The notes under the pieces were generated by a model. The model was not told the origin of the DNA. It did not search any database and saw nothing but the letters and a program-made list of their open reading frames with translations. The position numbers and the translations under genes are program-made. From NCBI RefSeq assembly GCF_037042905.1, contig NC_087247.1:76058420-76122419 (forward strand): DNA of 64,000 nt, read 5' to 3'. Every line of letters starts with the position of its first letter. Position 1 is the first letter of the stretch. This stretch comes from Lytechinus pictus. Taxonomy: Eukaryota; Echinodermata; Echinoidea; Temnopleuroida; Toxopneustidae. Positions 44,179 through 56,293 of the stretch are shown here, piece after piece.

Positions 44179-45483
44179 CTGTAAAAGATAAATATTATGA
44201 TATTATAATTTAATATGTTCAATTAACTTTGGCACACTCCCTTATTGTCATGTAATGATAGTAGGTAAGATTATATCTTATCTGCTCACTTTGATGCAAT
44301 GATGTACATACATGTACATTGCATCATCTCCTCATTGTAATGCAATGCATATATTGTACCATCCATTCATCACAATTCCATGTGTGATAGAGAGAGAGAG
44401 AGATTACAAGGTCTCTGCCAAACTTTGTTCAGGCAAGACAAAAAAGTGTGGAGACAACTGTTGTTTGGATCATTAGATCTCTGAACATCTTTTAATAATC
44501 ATGGAGAGTGCCACTTAAGTATTTGAAAACGGATAACTTTTAATGTTTTGTCTGCTGTCACCTAGATAAAGCAGCAAAAAAAATTTCTTTGCACAACCAA
44601 ACTGACAATAAATATAAATCAGAAATAAAGGGGGAATCTAGGCTGAAAATCAGATAATTTGGAAAGTAGAGTAAAATTTAACAAGCACAACACATCATAT
44701 GTGTATAAAAAAATATATCCCTTATATGGACATAACTAAGTAACAACAATGATCATAAACATTCCATCAGGAGTCAGTCATCCTAGTTTATTATGTCTGG
44801 AGCAGAAAATTTGAATAATTATTTCACATAATAAAATACAAAATAAAAAGTTGAGGTGTGATATCATCAGCTTGCTCATTGAATATGCATGAAAGCAATT
44901 TATTGAAAAAAAAATGCAAAAAACAAAAAAGTAACTTCGTTACTTTTTATCCGATTTTGATGACATCTTTAGTGTTGTGCTTGTTATATTTTACTCTATA
45001 AGACTTGAAGGTATATCTTTGATGTACTAAACTTTTTTATATCACAATATATGCCAAGGCGCTTCCTTTGATCTCCTCTATGCTCTATGCACCTTTTATA
45101 TCCCCTTCAGTTCCCATTGTTCTGTTCTATCTTATATTCATTGAAGTAATCCCTTTGATGTTTCCCCCTCTTTCCTATGCACGAACCTACTTACTTCCAC
45201 TGCCACATCCTCCTTCTTTCACCTCAACTCTATTCTTACTATTGTTTTCAATTTCTTTTTTTTTCAGCCTAAACCTAGCATCATACATGTACATAAGTTG
45301 TTGTATCTTCCTCTTATCTTCATTCGTTCTCCTGACGACGAGCTGCGCATTCAGCTTGGAATGTGGCGTTTCCAACTCTTACATGGTTGTTCCGCAAATA
45401 CCTTCCAAATGGATTTATATTTTACTCTACTTTTTCAAATCATTTGAATTTCAGCCTGGAGTCCTTAAAAATAAAAACTTTAC

Positions 45484-45640
45484 TCACTGTTGTCACCTTC
45501 CTCAAACTGTTGAATTGATTCTTTACCGCTGGATACCCGCTCAAACCTAATTTTATGATACGGTCTCGGTAGAACGACTCCCACTTTGAAATAAAATTGT
45601 CAGAAAGGTGCCCATGTTCTGTTTCAAAGTCCATGTTGAT
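45484..45640 (-). CDS. SAMD3-like gene, internal exon
   Basis: Acceptor GTTTGGTTTTTACAG, then 52 codons: INMDFETEHGHLSDNF, ISKWESFYRDRIIKLGL, SGYPAVKNQFNSLRKVTTV. Two donors compete, GTGAGT after codon 51-equivalent (exon end 45488) or GTAAAG (exon end 45484); only the second gives the phase needed by the next exon. 'I..DF...L......W..FY...I' is the pattern that follows the WP/FP-L motif in SAMD3-like proteins. It reads on directly, phase 0, from the exon at 47562-47729. Confidence 0.65.
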
Positions 45641-45780
45641 CTGTAAAAACCAAACAGGAATAAGTATATTTTTGTAAACCTAACTTTCATGCTTGTAATA
45701 GTAGAACATTGGGTCCATGATTCAATGCGTACATTTGCCTAGTTCATGAAACATGGACATAACCCACATAAGGATAATTA

Positions 45781-46364
45781 AAGGAGAAAGAAACCATAGA
45801 AACCAGTTGAATTCATATCAAAGTGAAAAATCAAAGAAACATATTGTTGAAAGTTTGAGCCAGATTGAATGAATAACAAGAAAGTTATGAGTATCTGAAT
45901 AATGAGATCACTAATGCCATGTAGATCCTCCCATTGGCAATGCGACCGAGATCTGTGATGTCACAGACTTACAACTCCCCCATTACTTTAATACTTATAT
46001 CACTTAAATTCTCTCTTTTATAGAGTCTATTGCAAGATGAGGTGTTCTTTTATGAGAGGACAAGTACAGAGGTTTCACAGCATCATATCATGGATGATTT
46101 GTTTGTCATATCATAAGAATGAGCAAAATGAGATATTTTAGGGTATATTTTCAGTGTCCAAAGGGGAAAGTTGTACGTCTGTGACATCACAGATATTGGT
46201 CGCATTGCCAATGGCAATGTCTCCATAGCATTAGTGATCTTGACATTCAAATGCTCATGACTTTCTTATTACTTGCCCAATCTTACTCAAAGTTTTGTTG
46301 ATTTCATTCTTTGATTTTTCTACTTTCACACAAGCTAACTTGCTACAAGGGTTTAATTCTCCTT
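45781..46364. mobile_element. TA-flanked MITE, 584 bp, in an intron
   Basis: AAGGAGAAAGAAACC at the left and GGTTTAATTCTCCTT at the right, each against TA. The interior is largely inverted: TGGCAATGCGACCGAGATCTGTGATGTCACAG against its complement at 46180-46210. No coding potential. Confidence 0.75.
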
Positions 46365-46559
46365 TAACATGCATGATTTGAGAAACTTTGGATCTACCCG
46401 AGATATGATTGGAATAAAAGCCCTATTTACACCTGGAGAAAATGGGAAAAACTGTAACATTAACGGGAAAGCCTAGTACAATTTCCTCTCTTGGTGAGAA
46501 AAGTGCATGCATTTTGTCATTTACAACATATATTCTCTATCTTTAATGCTATCTAGTAA

Positions 46560-47335
46560 ATATTACCCTGCTCCACATGAATAACTTTAAGTCCCTACCC
46601 CTATGGATGATCCTCATCACGTTTGGTTTTGAAGATGATAACAATCTGATTTACCCGACCCCCCCCCCGGCCCCATTTATTTTCTTTTACACCTACAGGG
46701 GCCCAAGTAGCTTGCCTATATATTGTCATGAAAAACTTATTCTTCCATAAAGGTATATATACAACATATCTTGTTTGTAGAGCTTTTGGGTACCTGAAGA
46801 ATTAATTGACCCCCCCCCCACCACCACCCCTGGCACGTTGCCACATGCCATATACAAACAACTTTAGGTCCTTACCACTTAAGGACGATCTACATGTTTG
46901 GTTGAAATCTGATATCTGGTTCTAAAGAAATTCAATATGAAAATATAATTTCCCAAATTGACCCTTTTTCCAAACGTTCATCCCCTTTAGGAGCCCAAGG
47001 TGACCATCCTAGGTCTTGACATGAACAACTTATATTCTCCATTTATAAAGGTATCTACATTCAACAGATCATGACTGTACTGCTTTTGGGTCTGGAGAAG
47101 ATTTTTAAAGTTTACCCACTTTCTCCAATTGGGGGGGGGGGGGGGGCACATGCTCCATATGAAAAAAACCCCTAAAGATGATCCTCACCAAGTTTGGTTG
47201 ACATCCGCCCAGGGGTTCTTGAGAAGATTAAAATGTAAAAAGTGTAGGCACAACGGACAAAAAGCGGCCACAATAGCTCAGTTGAGCCTTTGGCTCAGAT
47301 GGGCCAAAAATAAGGGAACTGAGAATCAAAATCCT
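46560..47335. repeat. About 270-bp tandem repeat, two to three diverged units
   Basis: Units share ACTTTAAGTCCCTACC / ACTTTAGGTCCTTACC, GGATGATCCTCATCACG / GGACGATCTACATG, GGGGCCCAAGTAGC / GGAGCCCAAGGTGACC, and ATTCTTCCATAAAGGTATATA / ATTCTCCATTTATAAAGGTAT. C-runs separate them, and the last unit has a G-run at 47131-47147. It ends with AATAGCTCAGTTGAGCCTTTGGCTCAG. Lies in the intron between exons at 45.6 and 47.6 kb. Confidence 0.7.
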
Positions 47336-47561
47336 TAAACTGACAACAATCAGACATAGTGAGAATCTGTGTTCTTTCAGTACAAATTGGCAATCATAAC
47401 AATTTTAAACATATTTAAGTCTTAGTGGATATATTATAAGCAAATGTTTTGTTTAACACGTAAAGCATTGAAGTAAAAAAACAAGTGTTGCCAATTAGCA
47501 GAAGAAAAGGTGATCAAATAGGCCTCTAAATAAGTCGTCATGAAAGCTCGGGTTAACTTAC

Positions 47562-47729
47562 AAGTTCTGGCATCTCTTGTATCCTTGGAAAGGTGGTGAT
47601 GAAGTCTGAAATGGTCATGTCTGTCCTCTTCTTCAGCATCATTTGACGATAAGCAGCAGTGTCTTTGAAAAATTTGATAATTTTCCCCTTATTTGCTGCA
47701 GTGGGAACTGTGTGCTTCATCCAGTTAAC
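47562..47729 (-). CDS. SAMD3-like gene, internal exon
   Basis: CTTCTGTCTTTCAG and GTAAGTTAA bound exactly 168 bp, 56 codons, phase 0 at both ends. It reads VNWMKHTVPTAANKGKII, KFFKDTAAYRQMMLKKRT, DMTISDFITTFPRIQEMPEL. The arrangement 'T...R...I......I..F...FP.I......' is that of the region N-terminal to the DF/W block in SAMD3-like proteins. It is the clearest exon of the gene: clean borders, no stops, mixed composition, and direct continuity with the exon at 45640. Confidence 0.7.
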
Positions 47730-48531
47730 CTGAAAGACAGAAGTTACCGTATTATTTCAACCATCAAAATAACCTGCATGTACATGTAAGGCACTTTTAT
47801 TGCCTTGGACATACTCTTTGTATTACTTCTAAACGTTCCTTTAATTTGGTGCCCCCTTGATCTCGCATTTTGAGCTATTCTGCATTTCTTACATTACACA
47901 GATGTGCATGCGTACTAGGGATGCCATCGACATGGCAATTACATCATCAAAATGACAGAAACCATGCCAATATCGACATGAGAAATAGATTTCACAACAT
48001 TTGTCAATATAATTTCCTCAAATGTTAACTGCATGAAATCACCTATTAGAGCTTTCCAAATGTGCATTGTCACTCAGATTGATGAAACAAACTTGAGAAT
48101 GAAAGAAAGATGATTATCAAGGCAAGTCATTGACCAATAATGATTTGCTTTGAATCTCTTTTTTTACTTTTTAATAATTTATTTGACTTTTTTTAATTGT
48201 TCAGAGGGCTTTCGAACAAATATATAGGCCTACATATAATAGCTACATGTACAGTTTGCAAGGTGCAATTATTGTAAAATCATTAATCTGACTTCGGTTC
48301 AAAGCATGAAAGCTGTTCGAAAATACTTTTGATGTCTTTTCAAATATAGAGCAAGTTTTATTTTTCTACTTTTTCCTTACCAAAACTATATTTGTGCTTT
48401 AAGAATATCTTGAATTATCTTTTCTAATCAGTTTATTTAAACTCAGACAAGTCTTTCAGTCAGCCACCCATCTTATTTCACATATTATTTTGCAGGAATC
48501 AACACTGTAACAAGATTGACATTTCTCACAC

Positions 48532-48699
48532 CTTTTCTTATAATTCTTCATCTTGAAGTAATTCCTCATCCACTATCACATCTTCTTGTTTGTGATCATC
48601 TGATTTGGCATGCTTCCTCTTCTTACCCTGTTTGCCATTCTGCCTCATATTCTTGAATCTGTACTCAATGAATCCTTCATTTTCTGAGAAGAAATGCTC
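48532..48699 (-). CDS. SAMD3-like gene, upstream exon with apparent stop
   Basis: Acceptor GACATGACAG, then EHFFSENEGFIEYRFKNM, RQNGKQGKKRKHAKSD, DHKQEDVIVDEELLQDEEL, ending in TAA at 48538-48540. Two codons later AAG|GTGTGAG would be a good donor in exactly the phase needed by the next exon. So either TAA is a nonsense change in an exon ending at 48532, or a weak donor inside (GAT|GTGATA) is used, or this is the end of a shorter gene. The basic KKRKHAK cluster could be a nuclear signal. 'RF.N.R' followed by a charged linker fits the family. Confidence 0.5.
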
Positions 48700-48789
48700 C
48701 TGTCATGTCGAAAGTATAAAACATATGTAGTCACATGATATCATGAGATCCAGTACTTCAAAAGGCAAAATCATGCATTCTTCGTAAAA

Positions 48790-49969
48790 ATAAATAAATA
48801 ACCCGAGTCAAAAAGGGGCCTGAGCCTTCGATCCTAGCAGAATCTTCTTGGATGGAAAACTCATTCAGTGTGTTGCTATTGTAACCAAATAAACAGATAA
48901 TTTTAAAAAATTTTGGTATTTTTAAAAGAATATGCAATTTAGTGATAAAGATGTAAATTTGTGAGCTTGTGATTCTACTTATAAGATTGGCCTTATTGTC
49001 AGCTTTACGTAGACACCAAAATCACAAAATACCATTGATCCTAACTGGAGTTATGAAGATAATATCGGCATGCGAAAAAAGGGCCCCAAAATTGGCGGGC
49101 GGGGTCGGCCAGTTGCTTTTTTTTGTTCCTTTTTAATTAGACATCCTGTAAATCAACAAATAAGTAATAATACGAATTACTCTTATCATTGAAATTCTTG
49201 TTTTTATTATATCAATAATCGTTGCTATGGTAACACACTCAACATAAATACTAAAGGGCATTTCTACTGGACCTGCCTATTTGTATGCGTTTTGTGTACA
49301 TTATTACGTCATTTTGATACACAATAAACAAATACTTCATAAAAATCATCAAATTACATATCAAAATAACAGGAATTTACTCTAGATACTTTCTATTGAT
49401 ACCAATTTCTAAGATCTTAGGTGTTTTTTACTCTGTTTATAATGTGTCACATGAAGACATGCTTCCATTTCACGGAAGCGTGCCTGCAGGCACGGTCGGC
49501 GGTTAAACGCTTAATGGTGTGTTAACAGAAAACATGTGTCACCTGCTAAAAGTTCAAGGCACAATAAAGGAAAACTGTGTAGGCCTACTTATAGTACAAT
49601 TTGCATAAATTAGCCAAATTAATGAATTTCCAAATTCTATGCACAAATTATGATCCCTGTACTAAGCTCTACCAGATCTTGAGTCAAGTTGGATTTAGAC
49701 CTACAGTTAAAAAAAAGCATTGTTTGGTGATTTTAATATATTTGCATTAATTAGCAGTTTATCAATTTCCACATTCTGCGTAAAGGCTATGGTTCCTGTA
49801 CTTACATTAGCTTTTAGTTTTAGATCTTTTACATTTAGATCTAGACCCATCTCCTAGATTTTAAGTTTAGTCTAGGTCTAGATCTAGATCTAGACTAGTT
49901 GGCCGGTCACTAACAGTAACACTATTCACAGCCGTAAGGCCCAATTAAGGCCAAGGCAGTATAGTGTAT
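48790..49969. other. Intron, AT-rich, with AGATCT-rich tract
   Basis: A repeat-like GGGGCCTGAGCCTTCGATCC word at about 48817 and a TAGATCTAGATCTAGAC tract at 49810-49905. No exon found; an exon joining 48699 to 51246 is expected from phase but not seen. Confidence 0.4.
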
Positions 49970-49977
49970 CACTCACA

Positions 49978-50662
49978 CTACCTTGAGCGAAGTTCGTGCA
50001 GGCTCCACTCCACTTCACTACCGCTACACTACGCTCCACCTACCCAAACTTCGAGACCGTATTACTCTATCTGATATTCCGAGTGACAAAGGTGGGATTT
50101 TATGGGGGGGGGCCGGGGGGGGAATATAAAATTCATGCAACATCATGATCTTTAAAACAATTAAAACTAATATTCTTACTTAACACCAAGTTTCACTTCT
50201 TTTCCATGCTTCTACCAGTCTCAAAATTGGTGATTTAGAGCATACATGAAGTTCCTCGCACGTATAAATAATCCGCTGCCGATTTCAAAACATTGCATGC
50301 GCACGCGAGGGTCCGAGCTCGGACCGGACCCGGTAAGGCGGTAGCTCATGCGATACGGCAGCGAATTATCTATATGTGTGAGGAACTTCATGTTGGCTCT
50401 AAATCACAAATTTTGAGACTGATAGAAGCATGGAAAAGGAGTGAAACTTGGTGTAAAGAATATTAGTTTTGTTTTTAAAGATCGTGATGTTGCATGAATG
50501 TTATATCCCCCCCCCCATAAAATCCCACCTTTGTAACTTGGTCTTGGAATATCTGATACTTTTGATAGAGTTCACGGTATCGATTCGAAGTTCGGGTAGG
50601 TGGAGCGTAATGTAGAGGTAGTGTCAAGTGAAGTGGAGTGGGCTGCACGAAATGTCGAGGTA
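49978..50662. mobile_element. Foldback element, second copy, in an intron
   Basis: CTACCTTGAGCGAAGTTC at the left and TGTCGAGGTA at the right. The TSD CACTCACA is perfect (49970-49977 and 50663-50670). Same internal order as 22111-22779, including the TGGGATTTTATGGGGGG block, GAGGAACTTCATGTTGGCTC and a GC-rich central palindrome. The two copies together fix the family borders. Confidence 0.85.
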
Positions 50663-50670
50663 CACTCACA

Positions 50671-51245
50671 CTGGCACCTAATTGGTCTCAGGCCTACTGT
50701 AACTTAATTGCATGCGAAATTCTTGCCCAGAATTAACTGTGACAGCCCGAACGCTCGAACGTCTGCAGCGTTCGGGCCGCGCCGGCGCAGATATAGGCTA
50801 GACCTCTTCAGTCCACAACCTGCGTTTGGAACTGGATTGGAGGCATGAAAGCCGAGGTCGAGGAGATCGAGCTAGGGTCTCGATCTCGCTGCGATTTTCG
50901 TTATTACTGTTAGTTTTATGCCGTGTTTTTGCAACAAAATAATATTCGGAGTATGTAGCAACAGATGGTAGGTGAACATTGTGCTGCAAAATATTGAATT
51001 TTATGATGTGCGTGACTTTTGGTCCAACCCTTCACACACACTAGACCACTAGCTAGATCTAGTCATCATGCGACGGACAGTTATATTAATCTCACGTTCA
51101 ACTCACACGTACACGTAGATCTCCTTCGCGAAAGTTACAGCGTCAATTGAAACGTACTTTCAATCTCAATCAATCACAGTTGCAAATTGCAATCATTGGC
51201 CCATTCTTCCTCAGATTTGATCTGTACAATTCAATAAACACATAC
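50671..51245. other. First intron region, CpG-containing
   Basis: GTCTGCAGCGTTCGGGCCGCGCCGGCGC at 50762 is GC-rich. No exon recognised. Confidence 0.4.
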
Positions 51246-51306
51246 CTTTCAAAATCTGAATGATTTCCTCCCCGAAATCTTTTAAAATGTACTCCAGTTC
51301 GGCCAT
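51246..51306 (-). CDS. Probable first coding exon of the SAMD3-like gene
   Basis: ATG at 51306 in a good context (AGGATGGCC) opens MAELEYILKDFGEEIIQILK, followed by AAAG|GTATGT, a strong donor, in phase 1. SAMD3-like proteins often begin with a short acidic helix (M-x-x-L-x-x-L-L-x-x-x-G), which fits. Phase 1 does not match the exon beginning at 48699 (phase 0), so at least one exon between them is missing from this model, or the two are separate genes. The ATG is only 44 bp from an inverted-repeat element (51350-52023), so any promoter must lie in or before that element. Confidence 0.45.
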
Positions 51307-51349
51307 CCTGATCCTGGTATGCCTAGATTCAACAGCTCACTTGCACATT

Positions 51350-52023
51350 GGGTGATTTCAAGTACGGTGTTGAAATCTGGTGTTGGTGTTGTGACAACAC
51401 CAACACCAGCCCCAACACCGTACTTGAAATCAGGCTGGTGTTGGGATTGACCTCGGAAAATATGACGTATTTCCGGCAGTTCGTGTTGAATGCTGGTGTT
51501 GAATGTCGTCTGCTGAACCCAGCACTGCGGCTGGTGTTGACGATCTACGTGCAATTTCCCCATTCACCAACACCAACCCCCAGGGATTGGGAAAATCATG
51601 ATTTCAAGTTCGGTGTTGGTGTTGGTGTTGGCAATCTCAAGCTCGTGAACAGGCGGCGAACACGATGAAACATCCCCGTAAAATTAGCTTTTACAGTTAA
51701 GATGAGTACAAATTATTTGAGCTGTATATATTTTGATGAATAATAATGTTCACTCTTTCGAATTCTTGAATCAATTAAAACATTGGTATTCTGTACGATG
51801 AGAATTTAATGCATTTCTCTCCGATTTCATTTTCGTCGTCGAGACTTCTCGCGTGAAGTTGAGATGATTTAGCAGCGCAGCGCAGAGGCGTGACGTCATG
51901 TGCTATCGATAACGCAATCGGTATCATTCCTCTGAACCCAGCTCGGTGTTGGAGCTCGGTTCAGCGGCCTTTTTACGTTCTCAACACCAACACCAACACC
52001 GAACACCGAACTTGAAATCACCC
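51350..52023. mobile_element. Inverted-repeat element rich in GGTGTTG
   Basis: GGGTGATTTCAAGTACGGTGTTG at the left and CACCGAACTTGAAATCACCC at the right. Inside are several further copies of the arm (for example CATGATTTCAAGTTCGGTGTTGG near 51597) and CAACACCAACACC repeats, so it is internally duplicated. A TGACGTCA site is at about 51891. No TSD certain. It sits upstream of the ATG at 51306. Confidence 0.7.
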
Positions 52024-52439
52024 AGTATGTTGTGCGGTGTATAGTATACGGTACAAAAAGTCTACAGAATTTCTTGATGAGCGAGCCGCGGCGTGGTCAT
52101 GTGACATATTGTAAGCCTTTTCATTGGTAGATAGTTTGAGTATTTTGTAATTTTGTTTGGATTAACAATAAATGCGCGCGAATTCGTCGATTTTTAATCC
52201 ATTTCGGATTAACAACGGCAAAATATAACCCAAATAGTTTACAATATTTTGTAATCGCTAACTAGAGTACTATTTGTAATCGCGCGAATTAAGAGAGTAT
52301 AGAAGATATAGTCATATGATGACATAATGTTCTTGGAATGTCCTGGTCCTATGTCAAAACTCAAAGTAATAATAATGAAACATATAAGCTCTTTTTTTTT
52401 TATGTGATCCATATCCACCTCACAATTTTCCTACAAAGT

Positions 52440-52680
52440 GCTTTTCAGATCGGAATATCAAATATTTTAAGCTCGCGCCTCGCGCTCACTTGATCGATTT
52501 TCATGAAAAAAAAGGTATTTAGAATGCCCACTCAGATTCTAGGTCTAAATCTGAAACACGCGCGCGCATGTTTATTCAGATATGCAGCTTGTTCTCTGTT
52601 TAAATCATTATCCAGTTTAATTTCACAATATCAAAAAATGTTCAGCTCGCGCTTCGCAGTATTTGATTATTGAAATATGT
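52440..52680. repeat. GCTCGCGC-motif repeats
   Basis: AAGCTCGCGCCTCGCGCTCACTTG at about 52471 and CAGCTCGCGCTTCGC at about 52643, embedded in AT-rich DNA as in the other clusters. Confidence 0.6.
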
Positions 52681-52686
52681 AACGTC

Positions 52687-52760
52687 CCCGGGGGGGGGGG
52701 GGGGGCACTCGACCAAAAAAGTAGTGGGTATGTGCCGCGGGCGGCGAATTTTTAAACCGT
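52687..52760. mobile_element. End fragment of the G/C-homopolymer element
   Basis: CCCC, a G-run, then GCACTCGACCAAAAAAGTAG and GGGTATGTGCCGCGGGCGG match the complement of the right end of 7862-8403. The rest is lost. Confidence 0.7.
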
Positions 52761-52769
52761 AGGATGGCC

Positions 52770-55104
52770 ACTGAAGAATCATGAATTATTCATGAGCAAT
52801 TCGCTTCGCAATCCGCCTCCCTCAATACAGTAGTCTGTAATAGAGGCCGTGATTATTGTAAGCGTTTAAATGCTGTTTATGTTTTGACAGTTCTTTCGTC
52901 TTGAATTATATACTTTCATCATCTTGATAAAAAAAGAATATTGTAGTTATTAATCCAAGATTAAGTCTAGATCTACTACGAAATATCTCGCCGCACAAAA
53001 TATGAATTAATATTTTTATGGACTAGAAAGCAAAGACTATATGGATAAATCGAGGTTACACAGCTGAACTCGCGCCTGATTTGTGGGAAGTTTTGATGCC
53101 ATTGAAGTTTTTATTGTTTAAGGTTTAACCAGCTGACTACTAACTTATTTGATATCATGACGTTTTATAAAGGGGATGGGTTAATATAAATCGAACCCCA
53201 CATGGTACATGCAATGTGTTAATGTTGGAAGCTAGAATTGGTGAGGGCTGCCGTATGTAAAGTTAGATCTAGATCCTATACAAGGCCCAGGGGTACACGT
53301 GTACAGTAGATCGCTCTACAGAACATTTATATTAAATTTTAAGTCAATCAACAATAATTTAAATTGGATGCCTTTCTTATATTGTTTGAATCTCCGCAGT
53401 GTAATTCACTTATTTTGGGTTTGTCTTTCTGACAAAGAGATTCTTTCAATCTTGAAATTGTAATTCATATCAGTGATAGGATACTACAAAAAAAAAAAAA
53501 ACGTATATTTGACAAGAATTAAATACATTTAAGAAAGATTAGAATTAAAGTAACGGTATGCCTATAATCCTGTTAGAAGAACATGTATGTGTTTGCTGTT
53601 TTAATTGACGATGCTATTTTGGAATGATACTTAGGACCTACATGTAGTTCTGATGTCACTGGTGCCGTTTCAAAGCGTATAGATATATACATTTATGTTT
53701 GTTTGTTTATTTATTGCTTGAAACTGTAACTGCACTATCTTTTTTATAATTTCAACTTTGTGGGACAGGGAAAGTTTATGTCATTATGTATGTTTCATTT
53801 AACTGCATCCGGGACTGCATCACACTAATCTGGTTGATGAAGAAATTGTTTTAACTTGGTGTACCGTTATTTGTATTCTACACCAATTAAGTCTTTAGTG
53901 CAATTTCAAAACAAAGCATCAACTGCAGTTTATAGAATGTTGACCAATTTCGCAATAATATTAAGTTAATCAATTTCTTTTCACAACCACAGCTATATTT
54001 AATAGCAGTTGGTGTACAGTACAATCATGTTTTCGACCAACCGTATAACCTAATATTAATGTGTTCACAAAGCTAAATAAATACAATAAAATGCAAAAAA
54101 ACAGTGAGTGGGTGATGTAATTGGTCCCTTCATTTTGCATACCGACTAGGATGTGCTTATATCTGTTTTGTGAAATTAAGCAGAACTTTAGCATGTCATA
54201 AATTTCATAAAGTCCAATTTTGATGAAATTTTTCAGTGTTATGCTTCTTTGATTTGTCTTTTTTAATAAAATAAAATAACATAAACAGAATATCAATATT
54301 CAAACCATAATGTAACATGTAGTTATGGTAAATGTGAAAGAAAGTTTGAAGAAGTAAACGTGTACTTTGAGAGAGAGAGAGAGGGGGGGGGGGAGGAGGG
54401 GTGGATGTGATGTTATACATGTGGTCAGTGATGCATGGCAGATGATTAATACATGAATGGATAGTGTTAATTTCAAAATCATATACAGAATATCAATATT
54501 CATTTGATTAAATTGCAGTTAGATCTGAATATAATCAACAATGCACGTGTTGTACTAGTTATATTAGCCAAGAAGAATTACACACAATTAAAACAATTGA
54601 AATGTCATTCCGTTTAGGCAGTGTCCTACATTAGAAAATGGAAATTATCTGGACACAGAACAATTTAAGAAAATAAACTTTTCCCCTCAAAATATACGTT
54701 TTCAGTATATAAGTATAAAATGCAGATGAAAACGAAATTATATGAACAAAGCATGAAAAGATGAGAGAGACTCAGAGAGAGAGGGGGGGGGGGAGAGGAG
54801 AGAAAACTTGCACTGTACAACCACCCTGTCTGTGGCGAGTCTATACAACATATACACACTCAATAAATCTTTAAAATATAACTTTTGTATAAAAAAAACT
54901 AATAAAATTGCATTCATTTAAATTTCGTTTTCATTCTAGAATCCCGGTCTAGACATACGAGGGATCATTTTTTATTCACCAGAACGCTTAAAAACTTTTG
55001 AGCATATTTGTCATTATGATGAATACTGTAATAAAAACTGTAATAAAAACTGACAGTGTAAAAAAAAAATCAAGCATTTAAGATTTTAAGCATTGTCATG
55101 TCAA
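52770..55104. other. AT-rich intergenic DNA
   Basis: No gene. G-runs with GAGAGA tracts at about 54368-54392 and 54770-54800. Frames here are short and low in coding character. Confidence 0.5.
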
Positions 55105-55679
55105 CCCCCGGGGGGGGGGCCACTTACATTGACGAGTGGATACCATGCGCGACCAAAAAAACACGTAAAAAGGATGTCTTTTTCACGATAGGGCACGTTA
55201 CGTACGTAACGTGATAAGGGGTGTCAAAAACACAAAAATAATGAAAAAAGGGTATCTATTTCGCTAGGAAAATTGTTTAAGGGTCGTGTTTAGGGTCGAA
55301 TTCGCGGGAATGATAAAACAAAATTAAACTGTTTTATAAAGGATGTCCTTTTAGCCCAAACACTTCGTGTTTAGAGTCCGATTTGCGCGAGGTGTATAGA
55401 AGATGGGGTCGTACTAAACCAAATAAGGTAAAGCCGACGACCGAAGGACCCGTAACAATAAAACATTCCTGTACTTGTTTAGGGGTTCATTTCAGGGAAC
55501 ATTTGCCAAGAGTATCGTTTTGTTACCAATACTTGTTAAGGGTAGGGTTTCACACGCCAATACTTGTTAAGGGGCGCATTTTCAGAATATGGAAATTACG
55601 TGTTTAGGGTGCTTTTCGAGACCTCATGGTCGCGCATGGTATCCACTCGTGAATGGAAGCGGCCCCCCCCCCCCCGGGG
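55105..55679. mobile_element. Second type of G/C-homopolymer inverted-repeat element
   Basis: CCCCC then G-run, CCACTTACATTGACGAGTGG, ATACCATGCGCGACC at the left. GGTCGCGCATGGTATCCACT, CGTGAATGGAAGCGG, then C-run and GGGG at the right. The perfect inverted part is 22 bp around ATACCATGCGCGACC, plus imperfect flanks. The interior has CAATACTTGTTAAGGG repeated twice and GTGTTTAGGGT words. It abuts a fragment of the 7862-type element. No TSD identified. Confidence 0.7.
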
Positions 55680-55756
55680 TAACAATAAATATGCGAAGCT
55701 TTGGAGCGGATTTCTTTCTTACTTTCTCTCGATAAGAAGAAAATGCTATGCTTAGA

Positions 55757-55785
55757 TAGATAGATAGATAGATAAATTTTATTTT
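55757..55785 (-). repeat. (TATC)n terminal repeat of the LINE
   Basis: TAGATAGATAGATAGATAAA on the plus strand, preceded in element orientation by AAAATAAAATT. Short tandem repeats at the 3' end are usual for CR1/L2 elements. Confidence 0.85.
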
Positions 55786-56293
55786 CACACGGTAAAAAAC
55801 CCAAACAGATACATAGTCTGATTTGCATTGGGGCCGTGCCATGAATAAAATGTACAAAGTAAAAGGCACCCAATCTTAGTATACATGAATAATACATAAA
55901 ACATAATAATCGTTATTATTACCAGGTGATAATACAAAGACAGTAAGTTTATACAAATAATTACGAATTGTAATCAAATGACAAATTGGTAATATACAGA
56001 ATACCTTCAATATGAATGCATAATACAGAAAATATAACATTATCATAGGGTGAAATATTACTCAGATACATAATTATAAATGGATTAATTTGAATTACTG
56101 AAGAAGAAAAAACTATGTCTAACAACACTGCACACTCACCCTTACACACAAACAGATACACACCACACACCCTTTCATACACCCGTCATCATTAGGTCTC
56201 ATCCCTTTGATTTAACGCATACAGGTATAACGGAAAAAAAAAATATATATATATACATACATACCCTCCCCCACCAACCTTTCCCTTTGTGAT

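Noticed and set aside
45068..45550. 160-codon plus-strand hydrophobic frame
   Set aside because: Pyrimidine-rich intron sequence and the opposite strand of a supported exon.
55105..55679. TTAGGG-like words as an interstitial telomere
   Set aside because: Only isolated TTTAGGG/TTAAGGG words, no tandem array.
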